64,000 nt of DNA. Source: Vulcanimicrobium alpinum (GTDB lineage Bacteria > Vulcanimicrobiota > Vulcanimicrobiia > Vulcanimicrobiales > Vulcanimicrobiaceae). The position numbers and the translations under genes are program-made. This document shows, in pieces, positions 52,885 through 63,200 of the stretch. The stretch's first letter is position 1, and each line of letters starts with the position of its first letter. The notes beneath the pieces were generated by a model that saw nothing but the letters and a program-made list of their open reading frames with translations, was not told the origin of the DNA and did not search any database. The stretch covers positions 744,001 to 808,000 of the forward strand of contig NZ_AP025523.1 of NCBI RefSeq assembly GCF_027923555.1, read 5' to 3'.

Positions 52885-53738
52885 TAGAGACGGATGCATT
52901 CGCCGTCAACGATCGCGGACGCGGCGAAAGCAATGTCCGTATCCTCCTCGAAACGGCGCTCGCCGGGCAGCACGATCGGATGCTCGCACCGCGCGATGAC
53001 GCGCGTGAACTTCGGGTCGAAGACGATCCAGCCAATACGCCACGCCGCGGCGCGCGTGGCACCGTTGTAGAACATCACCGGCGCCGCGTCCGAGCCGCGT
53101 ATCACCGGCCCGGTGCTCAGGTGCCATTCGTCCCAGCCGGGACGCGCCTCGAACAGGGGTGCGCCGACGATCCAGGGTCCGGCGGCGCTCGACGATGACG
53201 CGATGCCGACCTTCGAGCGGCCCTCGTGCGCGTACTCGAACAACAAGCGCCAGGTTCCATCGTCGACGGGCACGATCTCCGCCTCTTTCGGGTTCACGAC
53301 GCCAAGCATCGAAGGCAGCGCGATGCCGCGTTTCTCCAGCCGCTCCAGCGAAGGGCCGGATGCAAGTAGCAGCTCGCCGCGCTTGCGGTGCTCGTTCCAC
53401 CCCGTGTAGTACACATAGTAGATGCCGTCGACGAAGGAAACGGTGGGATCTTCGCATCCGCCGCTGTCGTACGCGTCCTCAACGTCCTCGCCGGGCGCGA
53501 TCACAGGAGACGTGCTTAACGCAAAACGCAGCCCATCGAGGGAAACGCCTCGATGGATGCGGGCGAGCTTCTCTGCGGGGACGTCGGAGTAGTTGACGAC
53601 CCGCAGCAGCAGTTCAAAATGATCTTCGGTGGCCCAGACAAACGGACTCAGCTTGTACATGTCGGCGAGCTCAGGCGAGCACGCATAGCTGACCTCATCG
53701 ATGTGCTCGAGTCTGAACTTGTGCTGCGGGCTGTTCAC
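52833..53738 (-). CDS. Glycoside hydrolase family 130-like protein
   Basis: A 301-residue five-bladed beta-propeller protein resembling GH130 beta-mannoside phosphorylases. Family-like segments are SGGCEDPTVSFVDGIYYVYY near residue 92 (the Glu-Asp pair is typical), then NPKEAEIVPVDDGTWRLLFE near 148. HLSTGPVIRGSDAAPVMFYN near 206 and a repeated FEEDTDIAF strand near 267 follow. Substrate would be a mannose- or glucose-containing oligosaccharide, cleaved with phosphate or water; no partner genes of that pathway are adjacent. The start at 53738 gives the usual length. Confidence 0.8.
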   Translation of the reverse strand: MNSPQHKFRLEHIDEVSYACSPELADMYKLSPFVWATEDHFELLLRVVNYSDVPAEKLARIHRGVSLDGLRFALSTSPVIAPGEDVEDAYDSGGCEDPTVSFVDGIYYVYYTGWNEHRKRGELLLASGPSLERLEKRGIALPSMLGVVNPKEAEIVPVDDGTWRLLFEYAHEGRSKVGIASSSSAAGPWIVGAPLFEARPGWDEWHLSTGPVIRGSDAAPVMFYNGATRAAAWRIGWIVFDPKFTRVIARCEHPIVLPGERRFEEDTDIAFAASAIVDGECIRLYYSIADRHVMRATVRRS

Positions 53739-54172
53739 CGGCCCGGACGTGCTGGAATGTTCATGTCAGTTGCCGCAGCATGCTTCGGCTGCAAATTCGG
53801 TCATGGCCAGATGAGCGCGCGGTTTCGACGGCCACGTCCAAAAAGTGAGAAATTCGGGCCGATCGCGCAGCCTGTCCTGACGTCGCAATCCGACTATACG
53901 GCGGTTGTCGCATTGCGAATGTTTCCAAAGCACCATCATCCCAACCGATTGGGTGCTTGATGATGAGCGCCTGCAGCCCGGTATGCAACTTCGTATCAAC
54001 CTCTCGCCGACGACGAGATGCTGTCTGCGACGGAGGTCGTTCCCGCGGTATCCTCCCCTGTCTACCTCACGAGCAAGAGCCAACGCGCAACAGCACGTAC
54101 GCTGAGCTCGTCAAAGCGCAGCCGCACTCGCGCCGGCCGAATGCTGCCGGCATGGCGCCCCGTGGAACCTCG
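53739..54172. other. 434-base stretch without a convincing gene
   Basis: No frame here has the codon pattern of its neighbours. The base composition is less GC-rich than the surroundings (for example around 53830-53960), and short open frames on both strands (longest about 135 codons) do not look like known proteins. It ends in a copy of the intergenic repeat at 54097-54119. It may be the remains of decayed or transferred DNA. Confidence 0.4.
54097..54119. repeat. Intergenic repeat, copy D (single degenerate arm)
   Basis: CGTACGCTGAGCTCGTCAAA followed by GCGC differs from copy B (CGTCACGCTGAGCTTGTCGAA then GCGC) by one missing base and two substitutions. Confidence 0.55.
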
Positions 54173-55711
54173 TCAGCCCGCCTCGATCTCCACACCGCTC
54201 AGGTCGCGCGGCTGACGCGGCATCATGAACGCGATCGGGATGATGCACAGCGCCGCGATCCCGAGCAGCCACGCCTCGTCGGCGAAGGCGAGCGTCTGCG
54301 CCTGCGTCACGATCGCTGAAAAAAGTTGGCCCACCGACTGATGCGTGTCGAGGAACTGCTGCACCGGGATGCGCGCGGCGTTCGCCGTGCCGGCGAGAGT
54401 GTCGAGGTGAAGATCGGCGCGGCGGTCGATCAGCGTGACCGCGATGGCGCCGGCGATCGAGCCGCCGAGCTGAAACGCGAGCGTGATCAACGCGCTGGCC
54501 TGCGGCGCTTCGTTCGGCGGGGTGGTGCTCTGCACGGTGATTAGCAGCGGGATGAACAGCATCGATCCGCCGAGTCCGGCGATGAACAGCGGCAGCACCA
54601 GCGTCCAGAAACCGGTCTCGCTCGTCGTCACCCCGACCTGCATCAGCGAACCGATCCCCGCCAACAGAAACCCGGCCGCCATCACCGGCCGCGCGTCGAG
54701 CCGTCCGCTCCCCACGAGTCCGGCGACGACCGGCGTGAGCAGCATGACCGGCAGCGCGCGAAAGAGCAGTAAGAATCCTGAGTCGTAAGCGGTGAAGCCG
54801 AGGACGTTCTGCGTATACTGCGGCAGCACGAGGATCGTCCCGAAGATCGTCGCCGCCGTCCCGATCGCGATGAGCGAGCCGGCCGCCACCGCACGATAGC
54901 GCAGCACGCGCAGGTCCACGATCGGCCGGGACGTGCCGCGCAGTTCCCACACCGCGAACGCGATCAGTCCGGCGATCGCCGCAAACGTCGCGAGCTGGAT
55001 CTCGACGCTGTTGTACCAATCGCGCCGCTCGCCCTCATCGAGGATGAACTGCAGCGATCCCAGCCCGACGGCGAGAAACGCCACGCCGAGTGCGTCGACC
55101 GGCAGCACCCGCGGGCGCGTCGGATTGCGCAGCATCGTCGCGATGATGAACGCCGCCGCGGCGCCGGGGACGAGGTTGATGAAGAAGATCCATTGCCACG
55201 AGAGGTTGTCGACGATGACGCCCCCGATCATCGGCGCGACGATCGGCCCGATGAGGATCACGATCGCGAAGAGGCCTTGGCTGGCGCCGACCTGCTCGGG
55301 CGGGAACGTGTCGCGAAGCGTCACCTGCGCCGTAGCGATCAGTCCGCCGCCGAACAAGCCTTGCAGGACGCGGTACACGATAAGCTGCTCGATCGAGCCC
55401 GCCGTCCCGCACAGGACGCTCACCACGGTGAACCCGACGATGGTGGCGGCGAAGTACTGCCGCCGTCCGAAGCGCGACTGCATCCACGGCGTCAGCGGGA
55501 TGACGATGACGTTGGCGATGATGTAGGCGGTGACGACCCAGGCGGCTTGATCGAGCGTGGCGCCGAGGTTCCCTTGAATCGTCGGCAGCGCGACGTTGAC
55601 GATCGACGAGTCGATCGTCTCCAGCAGCGGCGCAAGCAGAACGCCCAGCACCACCACCGGAAGCCGCCACCCCTGCTCGACGACGTCGATCCGTTGGTCC
55701 TCGTTTGCCAC
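54173..55711 (-). CDS. DHA2-family MFS multidrug exporter (EmrB/QacA type)
   Basis: A membrane protein of about 512 residues with 14 predicted spans. The N-terminal LLETIDSSIVNVALPTIQGN is the DHA2 motif D1 region, followed by MQSRFGRRQYFAATIVGF (motif A) and VYRVLQGLFGGGLIATAQVT. APMIGGVIVDNLSWQWIFFI holds motif C. It exports toxic compounds using the proton gradient. The GTG at 55711 is chosen, with ATG 55795 as an alternative adding 28 residues. It is divergent from an AraC-family regulator that may control it. No EmrA membrane-fusion partner is adjacent. Confidence 0.87.
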   Translation of the reverse strand: MANEDQRIDVVEQGWRLPVVVLGVLLAPLLETIDSSIVNVALPTIQGNLGATLDQAAWVVTAYIIANVIVIPLTPWMQSRFGRRQYFAATIVGFTVVSVLCGTAGSIEQLIVYRVLQGLFGGGLIATAQVTLRDTFPPEQVGASQGLFAIVILIGPIVAPMIGGVIVDNLSWQWIFFINLVPGAAAAFIIATMLRNPTRPRVLPVDALGVAFLAVGLGSLQFILDEGERRDWYNSVEIQLATFAAIAGLIAFAVWELRGTSRPIVDLRVLRYRAVAAGSLIAIGTAATIFGTILVLPQYTQNVLGFTAYDSGFLLLFRALPVMLLTPVVAGLVGSGRLDARPVMAAGFLLAGIGSLMQVGVTTSETGFWTLVLPLFIAGLGGSMLFIPLLITVQSTTPPNEAPQASALITLAFQLGGSIAGAIAVTLIDRRADLHLDTLAGTANAARIPVQQFLDTHQSVGQLFSAIVTQAQTLAFADEAWLLGIAALCIIPIAFMMPRQPRDLSGVEIEAG

Positions 55712-55803
55712 GTAGCGACTGTAGAGGAAGCCCCGCCGCGGCCGGTAGGACTCTTCACGGACGTTGCCACCGCCGCGGCGGGCCGCGGGTTCCAAGTCGC
55801 AAC

Positions 55804-56652
55804 GTGACGCGCATCGGATCGCTCGAGCCGGGGACGCTCGGGCTCAGCACGACCGCATTTCCTGCCGCGACCGCTCCCGACGGCAACGCGCACTTCGTCG
55901 CCGCGCAGTGGGTGTGCGCCGCACTGCGCAGCGGCCGCGGATCCATCACCTTCGCCGGTACGCGCTACGCCGTCGATGCGGGGACCGTCGCGTGGATGCC
56001 GCCGGGCGAGGTGCGGCTCGCGTTCGACGAGACTCCCGACGTCCTGGCGGTCGCGTTCGTCGAACGTTTTCGCTCGCCGCTCGACGCATGGCGGCCGTTC
56101 TCCGCGCCCGTCGTTCGTACGCTCGACGATGACGCGTTCCGCCGCTGGAATCGTCGACTCGACGCGGTGGCGCACAGGCTCGATACCGGCCGGCTCGACG
56201 ATCGCGACGTCGCCGGCCTCAAGCGCGCGTTTCTCGAGCACTTCTGGCTGCGTTCGTCGCCGGCGGGCCGCGCGGTGCTGCATCGCGCGTTCGGCGAACT
56301 GTACCGTTCGCTCGATGCGCCCGTGCGGCTCGAAGAGATCGCCGCGCGAGTCGGCTACACGCGCAACCATCTGAGCGATCTCTTCCGCGAGTTCACGGGT
56401 CACCCGATGAGCGCGTGGTCGCTGGGGTTGCGTATGACGCGCGCTCGCGAGCGGCTGGTCACGACCGACGTCCCGATCGCCGATGTCGGCTTGGCGGCAG
56501 GCTACGACGACGCTGCGTATTTTGCGCGTGCGTTCCGGCGCTATCACGGCGTTCCGCCCCACGCCTGGCGCATCGCGCACCGTCCCGCTGATCCGCGCTA
56601 CGCCGCCGTCACCGAACGCAAGGAATACGCGCGCGCACGCGGCGTCGCCTGA
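55804..56652 (+). CDS. AraC-family transcriptional regulator
   Basis: A 282-residue regulator. The N-terminal about 160 residues have a cupin-like sensory pattern (TRYAVDAGTVAWMPPGEVRL near residue 59). The C-terminal AraC domain has two helix-turn-helix units: LEEIAARVGYTRNHLSDLFR and VPIADVGLAAGYDDAAYFAR then AFRRYHGVPPHAWR. The GTG at 55804 is taken as start because the frame before it reads antisense-type sequence. Divergence from the DHA2 exporter suggests it responds to an exported toxic compound; that is inferred from position only. Confidence 0.88.
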   Translation: MTRIGSLEPGTLGLSTTAFPAATAPDGNAHFVAAQWVCAALRSGRGSITFAGTRYAVDAGTVAWMPPGEVRLAFDETPDVLAVAFVERFRSPLDAWRPFSAPVVRTLDDDAFRRWNRRLDAVAHRLDTGRLDDRDVAGLKRAFLEHFWLRSSPAGRAVLHRAFGELYRSLDAPVRLEEIAARVGYTRNHLSDLFREFTGHPMSAWSLGLRMTRARERLVTTDVPIADVGLAAGYDDAAYFARAFRRYHGVPPHAWRIAHRPADPRYAAVTERKEYARARGVA

Positions 56653-56669
56653 GCGCGCAGGATTAGCGC

Positions 56670-57331
56670 TTATCCGTCTGTCTGTCCTGGTCGCCGTAGG
56701 ACGACATGCGTGGCCTTCTCCGACGCTGCGAACTCCACGCACTCATATCGCAGAGCCCGCATGTCAACCCCTTCGAACAGCGGCTCTCCCGCTCGGAGCA
56801 GGACCGGCGCGATCGCGATGTGCAGTTCGTCGATGAGGCCCTCACGCAGATACTGCCGGATGGTGCCCGGGCCGCCGCCGATCGGTACGTCCCTTGCGGC
56901 GGCGGCTTCGCGTGCACGGTCGAGCGCCTCGCGAATGCCTCCGGTGATGAAGCGGAACGTCGTGCCGCCTTCCATCTCGATGGGGGACGAGGATAATGCG
57001 TCAAGACGAAGACGGGAGCGTGATACGGTGGAGTGTCTCCCCACCAGCCTTTCCAGTTGGCGTCGGGCCAGTCCCCACGATCGGGTGAGAACATGTTCCT
57101 CCCAAGAATCCAAGCCCCAACATTCTGAAAGCCGCGGGCGGCGAAATCATCGTCGATCCCAGTCGTACCGCCGTCCTTGCCGAACAACGTCCGCTGAAAC
57201 GTACGCGTCGGGACCAGCCACTGGTGGAGTTCCGTCCCGCCGACGCCGAGCGGATTGTTGATGTCTTGATTCGGACCTGCACCGTATCCGTCGAGCGAAA
57301 CGGTGAAGCCCTCAACGCGAACTCGTGTCAT
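56670..57331 (-). pseudogene. Dihydrofolate reductase/RibD C-terminal-domain protein, frameshifted
   Basis: From ATG 57331 the frame reads MTRVRVEGFTVSLDGYGAGP, then GRNMFSPDRGDW and HAPVFVLTHYPRPP, a typical YwjB/RibD-like protein. It is lost at a G5 tract (56982-56986; C5 in the gene). Another frame takes over with IEMEGGTTFRFITGGIREAL, GGGPGTIRQYLREGLIDELH and IAPVLLRAGEPLFEGVD. One added C joins them exactly and gives 220 residues. Relatives are putative NADPH-dependent reductases of unknown substrate. The rest of the sequence is undamaged, so a sequencing slip or very recent mutation is likely. Confidence 0.85.
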
Positions 57332-57403
57332 CGTGTACCTTCGTAGACGTCGAACTTCGATCTTTGGACAGCGTATCGATGCCGCCGCAGCGGCGAAGCG
57401 CCC

Positions 57404-57931
57404 TCAGCGCACGCGTGCATACATGACCATGCCGACGATCTCGCCGTCCTTGATCGCGGCGCGGCGCAGCAGCCCTTCGCGCAGGTAGCCGGCTTTTTCG
57501 AGGACGCGGTGTGAGGCGAGATTGCGCGCGAACGGCACCGCCCAGATCCGCGTCAGATCGAACGTCTCGAAGGCGTACTCGGTCATCAGCCGCAGCGCGT
57601 CGGTGGCGATCCCGCGTCCCCAGACGCTGCGTCCTAGCCAGTAGCCGATCTCTGCGGAGACGCGTTCGATGTCGTGACCCACTGCGATCCCGATCGAGCC
57701 GCAGACCTCGCCGTCGACGTCGATCGCGAGGTTCGTCGCGGGGCGATCCATGCGCGTGAGCGCGATCCACTCGCGCGCGTCTTCGATGTCGTACGGATGC
57801 GGGAAACGATCCCGCAGGTTGCGGCCGATCGCCGGATCGTTCGCGTGGCGCAGCAGCGCTTCGTCGTCGCGTTCGTCGAACGCGCGCAATCTGCAGAGCG
57901 CGCCGGTCAAGGGAAGTTCGGGCTGCGTCAT
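57404..57931 (-). CDS. GNAT-family N-acetyltransferase (RimJ/RimL-like)
   Basis: A 175-residue acetyltransferase. The N-terminus has LRAFDERDDEALLRHANDPA, and the acetyl-CoA-binding motif A is in EIGYWLGRSVWGRGIATDAL near residue 94. RNLASHRVLEKAGYLREGLL near 134 is characteristic of the RimJ/RimL ribosomal-protein acetyltransferase branch and its detoxifying relatives. Acceptor unknown. Its ATG overlaps the stop of pbpC (ATGA), so it is made behind the penicillin-binding protein from the same message. Confidence 0.9.
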   Translation of the reverse strand: MTQPELPLTGALCRLRAFDERDDEALLRHANDPAIGRNLRDRFPHPYDIEDAREWIALTRMDRPATNLAIDVDGEVCGSIGIAVGHDIERVSAEIGYWLGRSVWGRGIATDALRLMTEYAFETFDLTRIWAVPFARNLASHRVLEKAGYLREGLLRRAAIKDGEIVGMVMYARVR

Positions 57932-60150
57932 CCGCGCACCGTGAAGCCCTCGCGCCGCTCGTGCACGAGCGGATCGCGCACGGTGAAGGTCACCCGGTCG
58001 GCGTGCGCACCGTCCCGGGCCTGCAGCGTCCAGCGTCCGCGGTGCAGCGGCAGGATCCAGCGCGCTCCGTGCGCCGCGATCTGCGTGCCGTTGAGTTCCC
58101 AGCGCGCTCCGGCACCGCCGCGCGCGACCACGGCGATCGCGGCCCCGGCGCCCATCTCGAAGATATCGCCGTCATGCGGCGCGACGATCCGCAGCGCGTC
58201 GCCCGCCCGCGGCGGCTGCGCCGCGAGCCATCCGTCGTAGACGCGCGGAAGCGGGCCGGCCGGACGGTTCCACGCGACGTTGTCGCCGCTGTCGAGCCAC
58301 TCGCTCACGACGCTCCCGCACGCCGGCGCCGGTCGCGTCCCGGTCGTCGCGCACATCGGCTTGCGCACGTAGCCGCGCGGCGGAGCGAAGCGCGCGGGCA
58401 GTTCGCGTTCGGCGAGTTTGCGCATGATGCGATTCCACAGCGGCGCGGCGCCGCTGACGCCGCTGATCCGCTGCATCGGCGTGCCGTCGAAATTGCCCAC
58501 CCACGTCGCGACCGTGTAGCGCGGGGTGAAGCCGACGGTCCACGTATCGCGAAACTCCGACGACGTGCCGGTCTTCACCGCGCTCGGAAACGGCGTGCGC
58601 AGCAGCGATGCAACGCCGAACGCGCGGGCTCGCGCGTGCGCGTCGGCGAGCATGTCCGTGACCAGCGACCACTCCGACGCCGCTCCGACGGTCGCCGCGC
58701 GCTCGTCGCGCCGCGCGAACCCGGCGTGAACGCGGATGAGCCGCCCGCCGTTCGCGATCGCCGCATACGCTCCCGCGAGCTCTTCGAGCGAGACCTCGCC
58801 GTCGCCGAGCGCGAGCCCGAGACCGTAATACGCCGGATCGCGGGTGAGATGGCGGAATCCCAGCGCGCGCAAGCGCGCCAGAAACGCCGGAACGCCGACG
58901 GCGCTCAGCGTGCGGACCGCGGGGACGTTAAGCGAATCCGCCAGGGCGACGCGCGCGCGCACCGGACCTGCGAACGTATCGCCGTAATCGCTGGGCGCGT
59001 ACGCGTGCATCTCCGGGAGCGCATAGGTCGTCGGTACGTCTGCGAGGATCGACGTCGGACGCACCGCACGGCGCTCGAACGCCAACTCGTACAGCAGCGG
59101 CTTGAGCGTCGACCCCGGCTGGCGCAGCGCGGTGACGCCGTCGTTCTTCCCCGCACCGTCGTCCGCGAAGTACCCTGCCGAACCGGCGTACGCGAGGATC
59201 GCGCCGTCGCGGTTGTCGACGACGATCGCCGCACCGTCACGCGCACCGCGATCGCGCAGCGCCGCGACGACCGCCCCGGTCTCGTGCTCGACGAAGGCCT
59301 GCAGACGGGCGTCGAGCGTCGTGCGCATGCGCATCGTCGCGGGCGCTGCGCTTGCCGCGAGCCGCAGCAGCAGATGCGGTGCCGCGCCGATCCCTCCGCT
59401 GCGCGGAACGATTGTGAGCCGTTCGTCGGCGGCCCGCGCGGCGTCGGCATGCGTCGCCGCTCCGGTCGCGACCATCCGCGTCAGGACGGCACGCTGACGC
59501 GCGCGCAGCGCGTCGGCATGCGCGTACGGGTCGAGCCGGACGGGATCGTTCGGAATCGCCGCGAGCAGCGCGGCCTGCGCGAGATCGAGATCGGCGGCCG
59601 GGACGCCGAAATACGTGCGCGCACCGGCCTCGACGCCGACGAGGTTGCCGCCCATCGGGAGGCGATTGACGTACGCCTCGAGGATCGCGTCCTTGCTCGT
59701 CCCCGCCTCGATCCGGCTCGCGAGCACCGCTTCGGCGACCTTTCCATACAACGTCCGCGGCAGACCGTAGCGCAGCCGTGCCAACTGCATCGTGATCGTC
59801 GAACCGCCCGAGACAATCGTCCGCGTCGCCGCGATCTGCCCGGCGGCGCGCGCGAGCGCGAGCGGGTCGACGCCGCGATGCAGGCGGAAGCGCGCGTCTT
59901 CGGCCGCGACGACCGCGGCGAGGAAGCGCGGCGAGATCTGCGCGAGCGGGACACGGACCGCGTGTTCGGTGTCGCGCGCGAGCACCGTCCCCAGCACCAC
60001 GCCGGCGCGGTCTTCGAAGACGAGGGCGTTCGCGCCGCCGGCGAACGCGCGCGGTCCGATCGGCCGCGCGGCATACGCGAGCACGACGACGATCGTCGCC
60101 AGCGAGAGCAGCACCGGACGCGAGAGTGTGGCCCGCGGCGCTCCGTTCAC
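57928..60150 (-). CDS. pbpC: Penicillin-binding protein 1C
   Basis: Bifunctional peptidoglycan synthase of 740 residues. It has an N-terminal anchor, then a GT51 transglycosylase (EDARFRLHRGVDPLALARAA near residue 70; GGSTITMQLARLRYGLPRTL near 111). The transpeptidase has the SxxK serine in QPGSTLKPLLYE, SLN in LADSLNVPAVR, and KTGTSSEFRDTW. A C-terminal BiPBP_C domain follows. The GTG at 60150 has AGGG four bases upstream and gives the usual length. The alpha-2-macroglobulin gene is divergent 85 bases away; the same pair is adjacent in many proteobacteria. Confidence 0.93.
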   Translation of the reverse strand: MNGAPRATLSRPVLLSLATIVVVLAYAARPIGPRAFAGGANALVFEDRAGVVLGTVLARDTEHAVRVPLAQISPRFLAAVVAAEDARFRLHRGVDPLALARAAGQIAATRTIVSGGSTITMQLARLRYGLPRTLYGKVAEAVLASRIEAGTSKDAILEAYVNRLPMGGNLVGVEAGARTYFGVPAADLDLAQAALLAAIPNDPVRLDPYAHADALRARQRAVLTRMVATGAATHADAARAADERLTIVPRSGGIGAAPHLLLRLAASAAPATMRMRTTLDARLQAFVEHETGAVVAALRDRGARDGAAIVVDNRDGAILAYAGSAGYFADDGAGKNDGVTALRQPGSTLKPLLYELAFERRAVRPTSILADVPTTYALPEMHAYAPSDYGDTFAGPVRARVALADSLNVPAVRTLSAVGVPAFLARLRALGFRHLTRDPAYYGLGLALGDGEVSLEELAGAYAAIANGGRLIRVHAGFARRDERAATVGAASEWSLVTDMLADAHARARAFGVASLLRTPFPSAVKTGTSSEFRDTWTVGFTPRYTVATWVGNFDGTPMQRISGVSGAAPLWNRIMRKLAERELPARFAPPRGYVRKPMCATTGTRPAPACGSVVSEWLDSGDNVAWNRPAGPLPRVYDGWLAAQPPRAGDALRIVAPHDGDIFEMGAGAAIAVVARGGAGARWELNGTQIAAHGARWILPLHRGRWTLQARDGAHADRVTFTVRDPLVHERREGFTVRG

Positions 60151-60235
60151 GGTCCCTCGCTCTTCCGGGAGCGCCGCATGCACCCTGCGCGCCGTGCGGG
60201 TCGTGCGCTTGGCCGGCCAGAAGTTCAGGCGCGTC

Positions 60236-63200
60236 GTGAACACGCGGCACGCGTCCGTCCTCGCCCTTGCGGCCGGCGTCCTTCTTGCTGCGGGGTGCGC
60301 TCGGCGCGGCCCGGAGCCGGCGCCGCTCGCGGCCGTCTCGCCGCTCCCGGTGCCGTCGAAACCGCCGCTGATCGCCGCTGCCCAGCCGGTCGGCGAAGTC
60401 GACGTCACCGCGCAGATCCGCGTCCGCTTCGGCGACGATCTGATCCCGCTCGAACAGCTCGAATCGCCCGGCGAACGCGCGATCCTCGCGCACTTCACGA
60501 TCGATCCGCCGCTTGCCGGCGCGTTTCGGTTCCTCACGCCACGCATGATCGGGTTCGAGCCCGACCGCGCGTGGCCCGCGGCGACGCGCATCCGCGTCAC
60601 GATCGCCAAGGGATTGCGCACCGTGCACGGGCGCAGTCTCGACGAAGACGTCGCATGGACGTTTCAGACGCCGGCGGTCGAACTCAGCGATCTTCCGGCC
60701 GACAATGCGTCGCCGTACACGCTCGCTCCGCGACTGCACCTGACCTCGAACGTCGCGCTCGATCGCGCGTCGCTGCAAGCCCACGCCGTGGCGCATCCCG
60801 CCTCGGGCTCAGGTCCCGACATCCCGCTCGTGATCCCGCCCGACACTGCCACCGCGGCGCCGTCGGCGACATCGCCGTCGGCGGGCGCGCCGGACGAGTA
60901 CGACCCGTCGAGTCAGACGTGGCGGTACCGGCTCGTGCCGTCCGCGCCGCTCGCGAAAGGGACCAAGTACGACGTCGTCTTCTCGTCAGGCATCGCGCCG
61001 CGCGACGGGAACGTCCCGAGCGCGACGACCTTCACCGGGCATTTGACGACCTACGGCACGCTGCGCTTTCAATCGGTGCAGTGGGAGCGGCCGGGGCGCT
61101 TCGCGGCCGGTTCGCCGTTGCTCGCGTTCAGCAACCCGATCGATCCGAAATCGATCTCGGAGCTGCGCTTGCGGCCGGCGCCGCCGGCGGGCTTGACGCC
61201 GTTCGCGATCGCGGGCGGCCGCGTCGCCGTGAATGCGTCGCTGCTGCGTCCGGCGACCGACTACACCGTCGCGATCGGCGCCGGCATCACCGACACGTTC
61301 GGTCAGCCTCTCGATGCGGCGCAGACCGCGACGTTCCGCACCGGCGACCTCGCGCCGGACGTCTGGGCGCCCGGGGGCGTCAGCCTGTTTCCTGCATCGA
61401 AGGACGTGCGGCTCAACGTCGTCGCGGTCAACGCGCCGCCGGTCGTGCGCGCCGCGTTTCGCGCGCTGACGCCGCCCGACGTGGTGCAGCATCCCGATCC
61501 CTACGGCGATCCGGGCCGCGACGACATGCTCTCGTCGTCCGACTCATGGCCCGCATTCGATGCGCGCGCGCCCAAGAACGTCCAGCGCACGTTCGACGTC
61601 CCGCTCACGCGCAAGCTCGGCGCACCCGGCGGCGCGCTTGCCTACGGCGTCACGGCGGAGTTCGCACACTCGACGTACCTCACCGAAGGCGTCGTGCAGC
61701 TCACCGATTTGGGCGTCTTCGCGCAGTACTTCCCGGACGGCGGGATCGTGCGCGTGCACCGCATCGCCGACGGCACGCCGGTCGCGGGCGCGCAGGTCGC
61801 GGTCTATCCCTCGCAAGCGGGGAACGAGACGAAAACGGCGCCGGCCGCGTGCGCGACCGCGACGACGAACGCGGCGGGCGCGGCGACGTTCGCGCGCGGC
61901 GGGTTCGCCGCGTGCGCCGCGCGCGATCAAGGAAAGAACGACGCGCCGTCGTTCGTCACGATCGTCCGCCGGGGCGGTGACTGGACGTACGTGCGCACCG
62001 ATGCGTCGAGCGGCGCGTACGCGGGCGACTTCTGGAACGGCTGGTCGTCGGCGACGCCGATCGCGCGCGGCACGATCTTCAGCGATCGTCAGCTCTACCA
62101 GCCCGGCGAGACCGCGCAGATGACCGCTGAGGGCTGGTTTCTCGTCGACGGCGAGCTGCGCCGCGGGACGGCGCCGCTCTACACGCTCACGCTTGAAGCG
62201 CCCGACGGCAGCAAAACCGATCTTGGCCGCCGGTCGCTGGACGCGTTCGGCGTGATGGCGTTCCCCGTCGCGCTCGCCGCGCACGCCACGCTCGGCTACT
62301 ATAGCGTGCACGCGACGGCGGGGAATGGCGAACAGCTCGACGGCTCCTTCCGCGTCGCCGAGTTCAAGCCGCCGAATTTCAAAGTCGATCTCGCGCTCGA
62401 CCGCGACGTCGTGCAGCGCGGCGCGACCGTCGCCGCCGCCGCGACGAGCACGTATTTGTTCGGCGCGCCCGTCAGCGGCGCGTCGACGAAGTTCACCGTC
62501 ACCCGCGCCCCGGCGCCGTTCGTCCCGAAAGGCCGCGACGGTTTCGTCTTCGGGCGGCGCTGGTTTTGGCCCGAACAGCAGCCCGACGCCGCGACCGACG
62601 TCCTGCAGTCGACCCTCGCCGTCGACGCGCAAGGGAAGAACGCCGTCAGCGTCCCGGTCTCCGGCGAGCTTCCGTACGCGATGACGTATCGCGTCGACGC
62701 CGACACGACCGACGCGTCGAACGTGGACGTCGCCGACTCGAAGACGTTCACCGCTCTGCCGAGCGCGACGCTCGTCGGCATCAAGAGCGACGACGTCGGG
62801 ATCGCGGGAACGCCGCTGCACGTCGGGGTGATCGCGAGCGATCCGGGCGGGGCCAGCATCTCCGCAACGGCGGTGCACCTCGAACTGCAGGCGGCGGACT
62901 ACAGCAGCGCCACGCAAATCGTCGAGGGTGCCGAGCGGTCCGTCGACGCGGTCACGTACCGTACCGTCGCCGCCGCGGACGTCACCACCGCTGCCGCCCC
63001 CGTCGATGCCGCGTTGACCCCGCCGAAGGCCGGCACGTACCGCCTGCGCGCGACGGTCGCCGGCAACAACGGGGAAGCGACCGAGACCGACTGGGAGATC
63101 TTCGTCGCGGGCGAGGGCGCCGACGCGTGGTATGCGCGCGATCCGAGCGTCGCATCGGTGAAGCTCGACAAAGACACCTACAAACCCGGCGACACCGTGA

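Noticed and set aside
57961-61980. 1339-codon open frame on the plus strand
   Set aside because: It runs antisense through pbpC and out of frame with the alpha-2-macroglobulin gene. The product is Arg-rich with no domain pattern; it is a shadow of GC-rich codon bias.
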